From CAVSUR01 sp963846005 (GTDB taxonomy: Bacteria > Actinomycetota > Actinomycetes > Streptosporangiales > Streptosporangiaceae), in contig CAWJUH010000003.1 in the NCBI GenBank assembly GCA_963846005.1, positions 1,674,001 to 1,738,000 of the forward strand: a stretch of 64,000 nucleotides of DNA, in the 5' to 3' direction. Of the stretch, positions 24,009 through 32,456 are shown one piece after another. Within the stretch, counting starts at the first letter, position 1. Every line of letters begins with the position of its first letter. Both the position numbers and the translations under genes were made by a program. The notes beneath the pieces are model-generated. The model was not told the origin of the DNA. It saw nothing but the letters and a program-made list of their open reading frames with translations, and did no database searches.

Positions 24009-25063
24009 GTGGACCAGATCACCGACCCGGGCGCCGTGACGCACATGCGCGCGGAGATCTCCGAGCAGCCGGCTGCGCTGCGCGCGACGATCGGCGCGCT
24101 GCTGCCGCGGGCCGGCGAGATCGCGGCCGCCGCGGCGGGCACCCGGCAGGTGCTGTTCATCGCCCGCGGCACCTCCGACAACGCCGCGGTGTACGGCAGC
24201 TACCTGCTGCAGACCGCGCGGCCTGGCTGACCACGCTGGCCGCTCCGTCGGTCGCCACCGCCTACGGCAGCAGGCTCGACCTGTCTGGCGTGCTCGCCGT
24301 CGCCTTGTCCCAGTCCGGCAAGACGGAGGAGATCGTGGCGGCCCTGCAGTGGGCGGCCGACTGCGGCGCGCGGACGCTCGCCATCACCAACCATGCGCAG
24401 TCCCCGCTGGCCGCGGCGGCCGGCCTGGCCCTGGTCACCGAGGCCGGGGCGGAACGGGCCGTGCCGGCCACCAAGACCTTCACCACCCAGCTCGCGGCGC
24501 TCGCCGTGCTGGCCGTCGGCCTCGGCGCCGCGCTGGATCCGGGCCAGCTGCGCGCGGTCCCGGACCAGATCGAGGCCATGCTCGCCGCCCCGCCCGACGT
24601 CGGCCCGGTGGTGTCAGACCTGGCCGGGGTCACCGGCCCGGTAGTGTCCGGCCGCGGCCTGGCCTACGCGGCGGCGCTGGAACTGGCGCTCAAGCTCAAG
24701 GAGGCCTGCTACCTGCCGGCCATGGGGCTGTCCTACGCCGACCTGCTGCACGGCCCGATCGCGGTGGTGGACGAGCGGACCCCGGCGATCGTGATGGCGG
24801 CCAATTCCGGGCCGACGCTGGCGGGCACGATCGAGCTGGCCCGCCGGGTCACCGGGGCCGGCGCGCCCGCCTTCTGCATCGGCGGCGGCCCGGAGCTGGC
24901 CGCGGTCTGCACCCGGGCGCTGCCCGTCCCCGACCTGCCGGAGTGGCTCGCGCCGCTCGCGCTGATCGTTCCCGGGCAGCTGCTGACCGAAGCACTGGCC
25001 CGCCGCCTCGGGGTGAACCCGGATGCCCCGCGCGGGCTGTCCAAAGTCACCCAGACCACCTGA
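24009..25063 (+). pseudogene. SIS-domain glucosamine-6-phosphate isomerase/deaminase, frameshifted
   Basis: GTG 24009 follows GAGGGAGG at 23996-24003. The first frame carries MRAEISEQPAALRATI and VLFIARGTSDNAAVYGSYLL and ends at the TGA at 24228-24230. The second frame continues with LAAPSVATAYGSRLDLSG, VALSQSGKTEEIVAAL, TNHAQSPLA, ATKTFTTQLAALAVL, SGRGLAYAAALELALKLKE and LLHGPIAVVDE, a two-SIS-domain layout like the isomerase half of GlmS or NagB-II. One missing base near 24222-24230 explains the switch. With NagA it would convert GlcNAc-6-P to fructose-6-P. Both genes of this pair are broken. Confidence 0.82.
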
Positions 25064-25118
25064 ATGCCGCCCGGCGTATCCTGATCGCGTCTGCTGTCCG
25101 AGCACCGGGGGTACCCGC

Positions 25119-25340
25119 ATGAGTTTCTTCGACAACGCCAAGAAGCTGGCCGAAGAGGCCAGGGAGATGGCCGGCGAGCATCCGGAGACCGCCGACAAGC
25201 TCCTCAGCGAGGCGGAGAAGCTCGCCGACCAGCAGACCGGCGGCAAGTACCACGACCAGATCGGCAAGATCGGCGACAAGGTCGACGAGCAGCTCGATTC
25301 GGGCCAGCGGGACGGTCGCCAGCCCGAGCAGCGGCGCTAG
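25119..25340 (+). CDS. MT0933/Rv0909-type antitoxin-like small protein
   Basis: This 73-residue protein (MSFFDNAKKLAEEAREMA start) has the MT0933_antitox pattern: charged amphipathic helix, KLADQQTGGKYHDQI, then a second helix with KVDEQL. It is rich in Lys, Glu, Asp and Gln and probably helical. Rv0909 itself is paired with toxin Rv0910; no SRPBCC-type toxin is adjacent here, so an antitoxin role is not supported by context. ATG 25119 is the natural start. Confidence 0.75.
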   Translation: MSFFDNAKKLAEEAREMAGEHPETADKLLSEAEKLADQQTGGKYHDQIGKIGDKVDEQLDSGQRDGRQPEQRR

Positions 25341-25357
25341 CTGCCGCCGGAGCCGCG

Positions 25358-26134
25358 ATGAGCCCGGCGGCCGGCGGCCCGCTCCCGCCGGAGGTGATCG
25401 AGCCGGATCCGGAGCACGCGGAGACCGCGGCCGAGTCCGCCGGATCCGGCCCGGCTCCGGGCGGCCCGGTCCGCGGCGTGGTCATCGACTGGGGCGGGGT
25501 GCTGACCAACCCGATCCTGGACACGGTGGAGGCCTGGCTGCGGCGGGAGCGGATCAGCCGCGAGAGCTATCTGGCGATCATGCGCTTGTGGTTGCCGCAG
25601 GCGTATCGGACCGGGCGCGGGGAAGACCACAACGACAACCCGGTACACCGGCTGGAGCGCGGCGAGTGCCCGGACGAGGAGTTCGAGCGCGAGCTGGCCA
25701 GCCATCTGGTCCGCGAGGACGGCAGCCCGGTGCCAGCCGGCGGCCTGCTGCGCCGGATGTTCGCGGCGGCGTTCGTCGACGATTCGATGCAGGACATGCT
25801 GCTCCGGGTCCGCGCAGCCGGGCTGAAGACCGCGCTGCTGTCGAACTCGTGGGGCCGCAGCGGCTATCCGCGCCGGCTCCTTGATGACCTGTTCGACGCG
25901 GTGGTGATCTCCAGCGAGGTCGGCATGCGCAAACCGGAAGAGCGGATCTTCGCCTACACCGCCCGGCTGCTCGGCTTGCCGCCGCAGGAATGCGTGTTCA
26001 TCGACGACGTCGAGCAGAATGTGACCGCGGCCCGCGCCATCGGGTTCCTGGCCGTGCACCACCACCGGTATCAGCCGACCGTGCAGCGACTGACCGAGCT
26101 CATCGGCATCCCGCTGGGGCCGCGGCTGTCCTAG
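25358..26134 (+). CDS. HAD-family hydrolase
   Basis: This is a 258-residue HAD protein. After a Pro/Glu-rich N-terminus of about 38 residues comes motif I VVIDWGGVLTNP (nucleophile Asp of DWGG), a helical cap, motif II ALLSNSWG, and the motif III/IV region VGMRKPEERIFAYTARLLG and ECVFIDDVEQNVTAARAIG. This matches the epoxide-hydrolase-N-terminal/ACAD10-type HAD subgroup (phosphatase or dehalogenase-like). The DWGGVLT form is normal for that subgroup. Substrate unknown. Confidence 0.87.
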   Translation: MSPAAGGPLPPEVIEPDPEHAETAAESAGSGPAPGGPVRGVVIDWGGVLTNPILDTVEAWLRRERISRESYLAIMRLWLPQAYRTGRGEDHNDNPVHRLERGECPDEEFERELASHLVREDGSPVPAGGLLRRMFAAAFVDDSMQDMLLRVRAAGLKTALLSNSWGRSGYPRRLLDDLFDAVVISSEVGMRKPEERIFAYTARLLGLPPQECVFIDDVEQNVTAARAIGFLAVHHHRYQPTVQRLTELIGIPLGPRLS

Positions 26135-26145
26135 GGTGAGACGCC

Positions 26146-26694
26146 GTGGCGCCTTCCCCCGCATCCTCCGCCCGCTACCCGCAGCCGGCCAGCGCGGGAC
26201 GGTCGGCCAACATGCGCGCCAACCGCCGCACCGACACCGGCCCCGAGCTGGCGCTGCGCCGCGCGCTGCACCGGCAGGGCTACCGGTATCGCAAGGACTA
26301 CCGGCTCGACCTCGGCCCGGGCTCGCGGGTCCGGCCGGACATCGCGTTCACCGCCCGGCGGGTGGCGGTCTTCGTCGACGGCTGCTTCTGGCACGCCTGC
26401 CCGCGGCACGGCAGCAAGCCGTCCGCGAACACCTGGTACTGGGGCCCGAAGCTGACCCGCAACGTGGAGCGCGACCGGGCCGCCGACGCCGCGCTGGCCG
26501 CGGCCGGCTGGCAGGTCGTGCGCATCTGGGAGCACGAGAGCGTGGACAGCGCCGTAGCCGCGGTGACCGCGGCGCTGCTGCGGTCCGCGGCGGCCGTCCG
26601 GCCATCCGCCGCTGCCGGACCGCCGGGCACCGTCAACGGCGGGCCGACCACCGTCTCCGGCGGGCAGGCCGCTGCCGCCGGCCCGCCCGCCTGA
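26146..26694 (+). CDS. vsr: Very short patch repair (Vsr) endonuclease
   Basis: This 182-residue protein has a Vsr core at about 22-145: MRANRRTDTGPELALRRAL, GYRYRKDYRL, RPDIAFTARRVAVFVDGCFW, HACPRHGSKP and WYWGPKLTRNVERDR. These include the zinc and catalytic residues (Asp of RPDIAF, His/Cys of the zinc site). The last 35 residues are Ala/Gly/Pro-rich. Vsr nicks T:G mismatches that arise from cytosine-5 methylation. No cytosine methyltransferase gene is found in the window, so its partner is elsewhere or absent. GTG 26146 start. Confidence 0.92.
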   Translation: MAPSPASSARYPQPASAGRSANMRANRRTDTGPELALRRALHRQGYRYRKDYRLDLGPGSRVRPDIAFTARRVAVFVDGCFWHACPRHGSKPSANTWYWGPKLTRNVERDRAADAALAAAGWQVVRIWEHESVDSAVAAVTAALLRSAAAVRPSAAAGPPGTVNGGPTTVSGGQAAAAGPPA

Positions 26695-26705
26695 GGGGAA
26701 TCGCC

Positions 26706-27200
26706 GTGCGCGTCTTTCTGCCCGCCACCTTGCCGGCCGTGGCCCGGCTGGTGCGGCTGGCTACCCTGGGGCCGCCGCCGGGCCGCGGCTACGCCGTCAC
26801 CGGCGAGCTGCGCGAGTGGTATTCCAGCGGTGACATCGAGGAACTGGAGTACGTGGCGCTGACGCACGCCGCCCGGGCCTCACTGCGGCTGCTGGCCGCT
26901 GACCCGGCGGCACCGCGGCGCCGGGTGGTGATCGCCGCGGAGCTGGCGGCCGAGTCGATCGTCAGCGTGGCGGGCTTCGACGAGCCGGCCCGGGTCGAGA
27001 TCAAGGTGCCGGTGACCCTGCGCGAGATCGTGTCCGGGCACGTCGACGCCCCGCTGGCCGCCGCCGACATCGCAGCCGCGATCGCCGCGCTGCCGGCCGC
27101 GGACGCGGGCGACGACGACGCCCAGTTCGCGGTGGACGGCGCCGAGGGGCACGATCTCATGTGGTACGCCACCCAGGAGCTGCCGCACCTGGCGGATTGA
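26706..27200 (+). CDS. DUF6912 family protein
   Basis: This 164-residue protein starts at GTG 26706 (VRVFLPATLPAVARLV). Conserved parts are GYAVTGELREWYSSGDIEEL, EYVALTHAARASLRLLA and the closing DLMWYATQELPHLAD, which define this actinobacterial family. It has no known activity. It lies 11 bases after vsr in the same direction and is likely cotranscribed with it. Confidence 0.82.
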   Translation: MRVFLPATLPAVARLVRLATLGPPPGRGYAVTGELREWYSSGDIEELEYVALTHAARASLRLLAADPAAPRRRVVIAAELAAESIVSVAGFDEPARVEIKVPVTLREIVSGHVDAPLAAADIAAAIAALPAADAGDDDAQFAVDGAEGHDLMWYATQELPHLAD

Positions 27201-27261
27201 GCCGCAGGCGGGCTCACACGGAACTCGCACGCAACTCACGCCCGGCCGGAGCTTCGCCATG

Positions 27262-27327
27262 GTCAGATGGCCTGGTCAGATGGCAGCAGTCAGATGGCCG
27301 CAGTCAGGTGGCCGCAGTCAAGGTGGC
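27262..27327. promoter_or_regulatory. Five direct repeats upstream of the response regulator gene
   Basis: GTCAGATGGC occurs at 27262, 27275 and 27289, as GTCAGGTGGC at 27303 and as GTCAAGGTGGC at 27317, with 13-14 base spacing, ending 23 bases before the ATG. A further pair AACTCGCACG / AACTCACG lies about 30-40 bases upstream. Direct repeats in this position fit an operator for the OmpR-type regulator encoded next. Confidence 0.5.
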
Positions 27328-27349
27328 TGAGTGCGCGAGGAGCGGTGTG

Positions 27350-28090
27350 ATGGCTGAGCCAGCGAGCCCGCAACCCGGCCAGGGCGAGCTGCTGGTGGTC
27401 GACGACGAGCCGTTCCTGTGCGACGCGGTGGCCGCCTCGCTGCGGTTCCTGGGGTTCACGGTGACGACCGCGCGGGACGGGACGCAGGCCCTCCGGCTGG
27501 CCCGGGACCGCCGCTTCGACCTGCTCGTGCTGGACGTGATGCTGCCCGGGGTGGACGGCTTCGAGATCGTGCGGCGGCTGCGCCGGGACGGCAGCCGGGT
27601 GCCGGTCATCTTCCTGACCGCCCGCGACACCCAGGCCGACAAGGTGGCCGGCCTGACCCTCGGCGGCGACGACTACATGACCAAGCCGTTCGGGCTGGAG
27701 GAACTCGCCGCCCGGGTCAGCACGGTGCTGCGGCGGACCAGGACCGGCGGTGCCGCGAGCGCGCTGCTGACCTTCGACGACATCGAGCTCGACCAGGACA
27801 GCTACGAGGTCAGGCGGGCCGGGCGGCTGGTCGACTTGTCGCCGACCGAGTTCCGGCTGCTGCGCTACCTGATGCTCAACCCGGGCCGGGTGCTGACCCG
27901 GTCCCAGCTGCTGGACCACGTCTGGGACTACGACTTCGGCGGTTCCAGCACGGTGGTCGCGACCTACATCTCCTACCTGCGGCGCAAGCTGGCCGACCGC
28001 GGGGCCGACGTGATCCACACCCAGCGCGGCGTCGGGTACAGCCTGCGGCTGCCGCGGCCGGGCGAGATGACCGGCGCCGATGACGGCTAG
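27350..28090 (+). CDS. OmpR/PhoB-family response regulator
   Basis: This is a 246-residue regulator. The receiver domain (about 14-130) has the acidic pair VVDDE, phosphoacceptor Asp62 in LLVLDVMLPGVDG, a Thr in FLTARD and Lys in DDYMTKPFG. A winged-helix DNA-binding domain (about 145-240) follows, with LSPTEFRLLRYLMLNPGRV, SQLLDHVWDYDFGG and TYISYLRRKL. The ATG at 27350 is chosen for GAGGAG at 27337-27342. It overlaps the kinase gene by 11 bases. It resembles TcrA/MprA-type regulators. Confidence 0.93.
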   Translation: MAEPASPQPGQGELLVVDDEPFLCDAVAASLRFLGFTVTTARDGTQALRLARDRRFDLLVLDVMLPGVDGFEIVRRLRRDGSRVPVIFLTARDTQADKVAGLTLGGDDYMTKPFGLEELAARVSTVLRRTRTGGAASALLTFDDIELDQDSYEVRRAGRLVDLSPTEFRLLRYLMLNPGRVLTRSQLLDHVWDYDFGGSSTVVATYISYLRRKLADRGADVIHTQRGVGYSLRLPRPGEMTGADDG

Positions 28091-29648
28091 CCCGCGGCGG
28101 CGCGGCGGCGCGCTGCCGGGCCGGCTGCGGGACATCAGCGCGCTGCCGGGACGGCTGCGCCGGTCCCAGCTGCGCACCCGGGTGCTGGCCGGGGTGATGG
28201 CGGTGATCCTGGTCACCCTGGCCGTCTTCGACGTCGCGGCGGTGACCGGCTTGCGCCGGTACCTGATGGGCGAAACCCAGACCGAGCTGAACAGCCTGAT
28301 CAGGGCGTACCGGATCTTCGGCGGCCGGGGGAACTTCGTGGTGCGGGGCCACCGCCTCTCGCACCCGGCGAGCCGCCGCCCGGCCGAGAGACCGGTGCCG
28401 CGCAGGCAGATAGCGCCGGGCCTCAGCGGGCCGCCGCTGCTGCTGCCGTCGCTGCTGGACCAGTACTACGTCGAGGCGATGATCCCCGGCCAGCCGCGCG
28501 TGCAGCTCATCAACGGCAACCGTGACCTGGTGCCGCAGCAGCTGCCCGCGGACCTGAGGACCTTGCTGGCCAGCCACCGCACCGAGATCGTCACCAGCAG
28601 CAACGGCCGCTCGCAGCTGCTGCTGGGGGCGGCCAGGATCGGCAACGCCACCTTCGTCGTCACCACCAGCCTGGACGGGCTCAACCGGACCGTCGGCCGG
28701 CTGCAGCTGATCGTGGTCATCGGCTCGGTGGCGGCGGCGCTGCTGGTCGCGGTCGGCATCGGCCTGGTGGTGCGGCGCGGCCTGCGCCCGATCGAGGTGA
28801 TGGCCGCGCAGGCCGGCCACATCAGCGCAGGCGCGCTGACCGAGCGGGTCAGCCCGCAGGATCCCCGCACCGAGGTGGGCCGGCTCGGGGCCGCGCTGAA
28901 CGGGATGCTGACCCGGATCGAGGCCTTTGTGGCGGAACGCGAGGCCAGCCAGCAGGCCACCCGCCGGTTCTTCGCCGACGCCAGCCACGAGCTGCGCAAC
29001 CCGCTGGCCTCACTGCGCGCCAACGCCGAGCTCTACCAGCAGGGGGCGCTCGCCGGGCCGGGCCAGGTGGACGAGGCGATGCGCCGGATCGCGGCCGAGG
29101 CGCAGCGGATGAGCGGCCTGGTCGACGACATGCTCCGGCTGGCCCGGCTGGACCAGCACCCGGAGCGCCGTGCCGACCCGGTCGATGTGTCCGCGCTGAT
29201 CGCCGACTGCGCGCAGCGGGCCGAGGCCGCCGGCCCGGGCCGCGGCTGGCGCCGCGACATCGAGCCCGGCCTGGTCGTGATCGGCGACGCGGAACTGCTG
29301 CGCCGGGCGGTCGACAACCTGCTGGCCAACGTGCGCGACCACACCCCGGCCGGCGCGACGGCGGTGATCACCGCCGCCGCGCGGGACGACCGTGTGGTGA
29401 TCGAGGTCAGCGACGACGGCCCCGGGGTCGCGGCGGACCAGCTCGGCCGGATCTTCGACCGGTTCTACCGGGCCGACGGCCAGGGCGGCCGGCCCGGCTC
29501 CGGCCTGGGCCTGGCCATCGTCAGCGCCGTCGCCACCGCCCACTACGGCGCGGCCCGGGCCGGGCCGGGGCCGCGGGGCGGGCTGGCCGTCACCATCACG
29601 CTGCCCCGGCCTCAGCCGGCTCCCGCGGCGCCCGCCGTGCGACGATGA
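28080..29648 (+). CDS. Sensor histidine kinase, HAMP-containing
   Basis: This kinase has 522 residues. A transmembrane helix lies at about 36-57, an extracytoplasmic sensor loop of about 150 residues follows, and a second helix sits at about 207-231. Then come a HAMP linker, the H-box FFADASHELRNPLASLR (His303), the N-box AVDNLLANVRDHTP, DDGPGVAADQLGRIFDRFYR and GSGLGLAIV. It autophosphorylates and passes phosphate to the overlapping regulator's Asp62. The sensor loop has no domain that I recognise. The ATG at 28080 lies inside the regulator gene, a normal coupling arrangement. Confidence 0.93.
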   Translation: MTASPRRRGGALPGRLRDISALPGRLRRSQLRTRVLAGVMAVILVTLAVFDVAAVTGLRRYLMGETQTELNSLIRAYRIFGGRGNFVVRGHRLSHPASRRPAERPVPRRQIAPGLSGPPLLLPSLLDQYYVEAMIPGQPRVQLINGNRDLVPQQLPADLRTLLASHRTEIVTSSNGRSQLLLGAARIGNATFVVTTSLDGLNRTVGRLQLIVVIGSVAAALLVAVGIGLVVRRGLRPIEVMAAQAGHISAGALTERVSPQDPRTEVGRLGAALNGMLTRIEAFVAEREASQQATRRFFADASHELRNPLASLRANAELYQQGALAGPGQVDEAMRRIAAEAQRMSGLVDDMLRLARLDQHPERRADPVDVSALIADCAQRAEAAGPGRGWRRDIEPGLVVIGDAELLRRAVDNLLANVRDHTPAGATAVITAAARDDRVVIEVSDDGPGVAADQLGRIFDRFYRADGQGGRPGSGLGLAIVSAVATAHYGAARAGPGPRGGLAVTITLPRPQPAPAAPAVRR

Positions 29649-29715
29649 AGCTGCCGCTCGCCGGTTCCGCATCCACCGGTACCCGCCGGCTCCAGCGGCC
29701 GCAAGGAGGCATGCG

Positions 29716-31371
29716 ATGGATGCGCTGGGCTCGCCGCACGCGCTGGACGCCGTCACCACCGTTCCCGTCCCGGCCAACGAGCCGGTCCGCAGTTACGCGC
29801 CGGGCAGTCCCGAGCGCACCGCGATCGAGGCCAGGATCAAGGAGCTGGCCGGCGAGCGCGCCGAGCTGACCATGACCATCGGCGGCCGCCGCCAGCTCGG
29901 CGGCGGGGCCCGGCTGGACGTGGTCCAGCCGCACCGGCACCGGCACGTGCTCGGCCAGCTCGGCGAGGCGACCGGCGCCGACGTGACCGCGGCCATCGAG
30001 GCTGCCGCGCAGGCGGCGCCGGGCTGGCGGGCGCTGTCCTTCGACGACCGGGCGGCGATCTTCCTCAAGGCGGCCGACCTGCTGGCCGGGCCGTGGCGGG
30101 CCACGGTCAACGCGGCCACGATCCTCGGCCAGTCCAAGTCGGTCTACCAGGCCGAGATCGACGCGGCGTGCGAGCTGATCGACTTCTGGCGCTACAACGT
30201 GCACTACGCGAGGCGGCTGCTGGCCGAGCAGCCGGTGTCGGCGCCGGGGAGCTGGAACCGGCTGGAATACCGCCCGCTCGAGGGCTTCGTGCTGGCCATC
30301 ACCCCGTTCAACTTCACCTCGATCGCCGCCAACCTGCCCACCGCCCCGGCGCTGCTCGGCAATGTGGTGATCTGGAAGCCCTCGCCCACCCAGCAGCTGT
30401 CCGCGCACTACCTGATGGCCCTGCTGGCGGAGGCCGGCCTGCCGCCCGGCGTGATCAACATGGTGACCGGCAACGGCGAGGCGGTGTCGCAGGTCGCGCT
30501 GACCCACCCGGACCTGGCCGGCATCCACTTCACCGGCTCGACCCGCACGTTCCAGCATCTGTGGCGGACGGTCGGGGAGAACATCTCCGGCTACCGCGGC
30601 TACCCCCGGCTGGTCGGCGAGACCGGCGGCAAGGACTTCGTCATCGCGCACGCCTCGGCCGATCCGGAGGTGCTGACCACGGCGCTGCTGCGGGGCGCGT
30701 TCGAGTACCAGGGCCAGAAGTGCTCCGCTGCCTCCCGCGCCTACGTCCCGCGCAGCGTGTGGGCCCGCACGCGCGACGACCTGGCCGACCGGACCAGGGA
30801 ACTGGCCTACGGTGACGTGGCCAGCGACCTGTCGCTGTTCGGCGGGGCGGTCATCGACGCCCGCGCGTTCGCCAAGCACACCGCGGCGCTGGCCCGGGCG
30901 GCCGGCACCGACTCGGTCTCGGTGCTGGCCGGCGGCCACACCGACGACGCCGAGGGCTACTTCGTCCAGCCCACGGTGGCCGAATGCTCCGACCCCGCCG
31001 ACGAGATGTTCAGCACGGAGTACTTCGGCCCGATCCTGGCCGTGCACGTCTTCGACGACAGCCACTACGACGCGGTGCTGGCTCAGGCGGCCGATATCGC
31101 GCCGTACGCGCTGACCGGCGCGATTATCGCCACCGACCGGCAGGCCATCGCGGCCGCGACGCAGGCGCTCAGGTTCGCCGCGGGGAACTTCTACGTCAAC
31201 GACAAGCCGACCGGCGCGGTCGTCGGCCAGCAGCCGTTCGGCGGCGCGCGCGCCAGCGGCACCAACGACAAGGCCGGATCGATCTTCAACCTGATCCGCT
31301 GGGTCAACGCCCGCGCCATCAAGGAACTGTTCGCCCCGCCGACCGACTACCGTTATCCCCATATGGGCTAA
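29716..31371 (+). CDS. pruA: L-glutamate gamma-semialdehyde (delta-1-pyrroline-5-carboxylate) dehydrogenase
   Basis: This is a 551-residue aldehyde dehydrogenase of the single-domain PruA type that oxidises glutamate semialdehyde to glutamate with NAD in proline catabolism. Family marks are ITPFNFTSIAANLPTAPALL, VVIWKPSP, GIHFTGSTRTFQHLW, LVGETGGKDF (general base Glu302), YQGQKCSAASRAYV (catalytic Cys336) and FGGARASGTNDKAG. AGGAGG at 29704-29709 sits 6 bases before ATG 29716. No proline dehydrogenase gene is adjacent. Glutamate formed here could feed the glutamate dehydrogenase encoded at 35850. Confidence 0.95.
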   Translation: MDALGSPHALDAVTTVPVPANEPVRSYAPGSPERTAIEARIKELAGERAELTMTIGGRRQLGGGARLDVVQPHRHRHVLGQLGEATGADVTAAIEAAAQAAPGWRALSFDDRAAIFLKAADLLAGPWRATVNAATILGQSKSVYQAEIDAACELIDFWRYNVHYARRLLAEQPVSAPGSWNRLEYRPLEGFVLAITPFNFTSIAANLPTAPALLGNVVIWKPSPTQQLSAHYLMALLAEAGLPPGVINMVTGNGEAVSQVALTHPDLAGIHFTGSTRTFQHLWRTVGENISGYRGYPRLVGETGGKDFVIAHASADPEVLTTALLRGAFEYQGQKCSAASRAYVPRSVWARTRDDLADRTRELAYGDVASDLSLFGGAVIDARAFAKHTAALARAAGTDSVSVLAGGHTDDAEGYFVQPTVAECSDPADEMFSTEYFGPILAVHVFDDSHYDAVLAQAADIAPYALTGAIIATDRQAIAAATQALRFAAGNFYVNDKPTGAVVGQQPFGGARASGTNDKAGSIFNLIRWVNARAIKELFAPPTDYRYPHMG

Positions 31372-31449
31372 GGGCCGCGGGCCAGGGGGCCAGTCCGGAA
31401 TCGTCGGGTTATCGAGTTACCGAAAGGGCACGTCATCTACCGCCTGGTC

Positions 31450-32160
31450 TTGTGGAACATCGACCTCACCCTCGTCGACGTGGCCCGGGTGTCCAGGGAC
31501 GCCTACGCCGAGGCGTTCGGCCAGGTCACCGGGCGCCCGCTGGTCGCGCTGCCGCAGCTGGCGGGCCAGAGCGATTCGGAGATCTTCTTCGAGGCGCTGG
31601 CCCTGAACGACATCCCGGCCGGCCCGGCGGGCGATGACGACCTGCTGGAGCGCTATCTCGGCCGGCTGGCCGGCGCCTTCGCCGCCCGCCGCGGCCAGCT
31701 GGCCCAGCAGGGCCGGGCCCAGCCGGGCGCGCTGCTCGCGGTCGCCGCCGCCGCCCGGCTGTCCGGCGTGGTGCAGTCCGTGCTGACCGGCTCGATCCGG
31801 CCGAACGCGGTGGTCAAGCTGGAGGCGTTCGGGCTGGACGGGCACTTCGATCTCGACATCGGCGGCTACGGCTCGGAGATCTACCCCAAGGGCGCCCAGC
31901 TGCTGCGGGTCCGCAGCCGGGCCGAGGACAAGTACCGGACCTGGTTCGGGGCCGGCAACGCCGTGTACATCGGCGACTCCAGCCGCGACGTCGAGGCCGC
32001 CCGCAACGGCGGGGTGACCAGCATCGCGGTGGCCAGCGGCCGGTCCACGCCCGCGGACCTGCGGGAGGCGGGCGCGGACCTGGTGCTGGCGGACCTCACC
32101 GACACCGCGTCCGTGCTGGCCGCCATCGATCACCTGACCCCGGCGGTGACCGCCGGCTGA
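31450..32160 (+). CDS. HAD-like protein with Asn in place of the nucleophile Asp
   Basis: This HAD-superfamily protein has about 236 residues. Motif I reads LVLWNIDLTLVD, where active members have WDxDGT, so the nucleophile Asp is Asn. The later motifs VLTGSIRPNA, EIYPKG and AVYIGDSSRDVEAARNGG look normal. Phosphoserine-phosphatase-like caps match the middle part. TTG 31450 is the only canonical start but would cut the first strand; GAAAGGG (31422-31428) is followed at 6-base spacing by an in-frame ATC at 31435. It may be a non-catalytic binder. Confidence 0.75.
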   Translation: MWNIDLTLVDVARVSRDAYAEAFGQVTGRPLVALPQLAGQSDSEIFFEALALNDIPAGPAGDDDLLERYLGRLAGAFAARRGQLAQQGRAQPGALLAVAAAARLSGVVQSVLTGSIRPNAVVKLEAFGLDGHFDLDIGGYGSEIYPKGAQLLRVRSRAEDKYRTWFGAGNAVYIGDSSRDVEAARNGGVTSIAVASGRSTPADLREAGADLVLADLTDTASVLAAIDHLTPAVTAG

Positions 32161-32267
32161 CCGGCGGACGTCGTTCATGGCGATCGTGAAACCGGCCGTT
32201 CCGGACAGCCGCCGGTTTGATGCCGGGTGCACGGGTAGGCACGGCCATCGGCAGGAGGGAGTCGGCG

Positions 32268-32456
32268 ATGGCCGAGCGCTACAGCCAGGAGTGGTGGCAG
32301 CAGATCAAGGGCAGTTCCGGCGGGGACATCAGCGCGGAGGAAGCCTCTACCCGCCAGGAACGACCGGAGAGCGCCAGGAAGACCAAGGGCACAGGCAGCC
32401 ACCACACCGATCACGGCATGGTCGAGCCGCCTAGCGGCTCGGGCGAAGAAGGCTAG
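32268..32456 (+). CDS. Small hydrophilic hypothetical protein
   Basis: This 62-residue protein starts MAERYSQEWWQQIKGSSGGD and is otherwise rich in Ser, Glu, Gly, Lys and His (GTGSHHTDHGMVEPP). The Shine-Dalgarno AGGAGGGA at 32253-32260 is excellent, which argues that it is expressed. I do not recognise a family. It has no membrane segment and no cysteine. Confidence 0.65.
   Translation: MAERYSQEWWQQIKGSSGGDISAEEASTRQERPESARKTKGTGSHHTDHGMVEPPSGSGEEG

Noticed and set aside
25119..25340. Complete toxin-antitoxin module
   Set aside because: Only the antitoxin-like protein is present; the neighbour is a HAD hydrolase and no SRPBCC toxin is adjacent.
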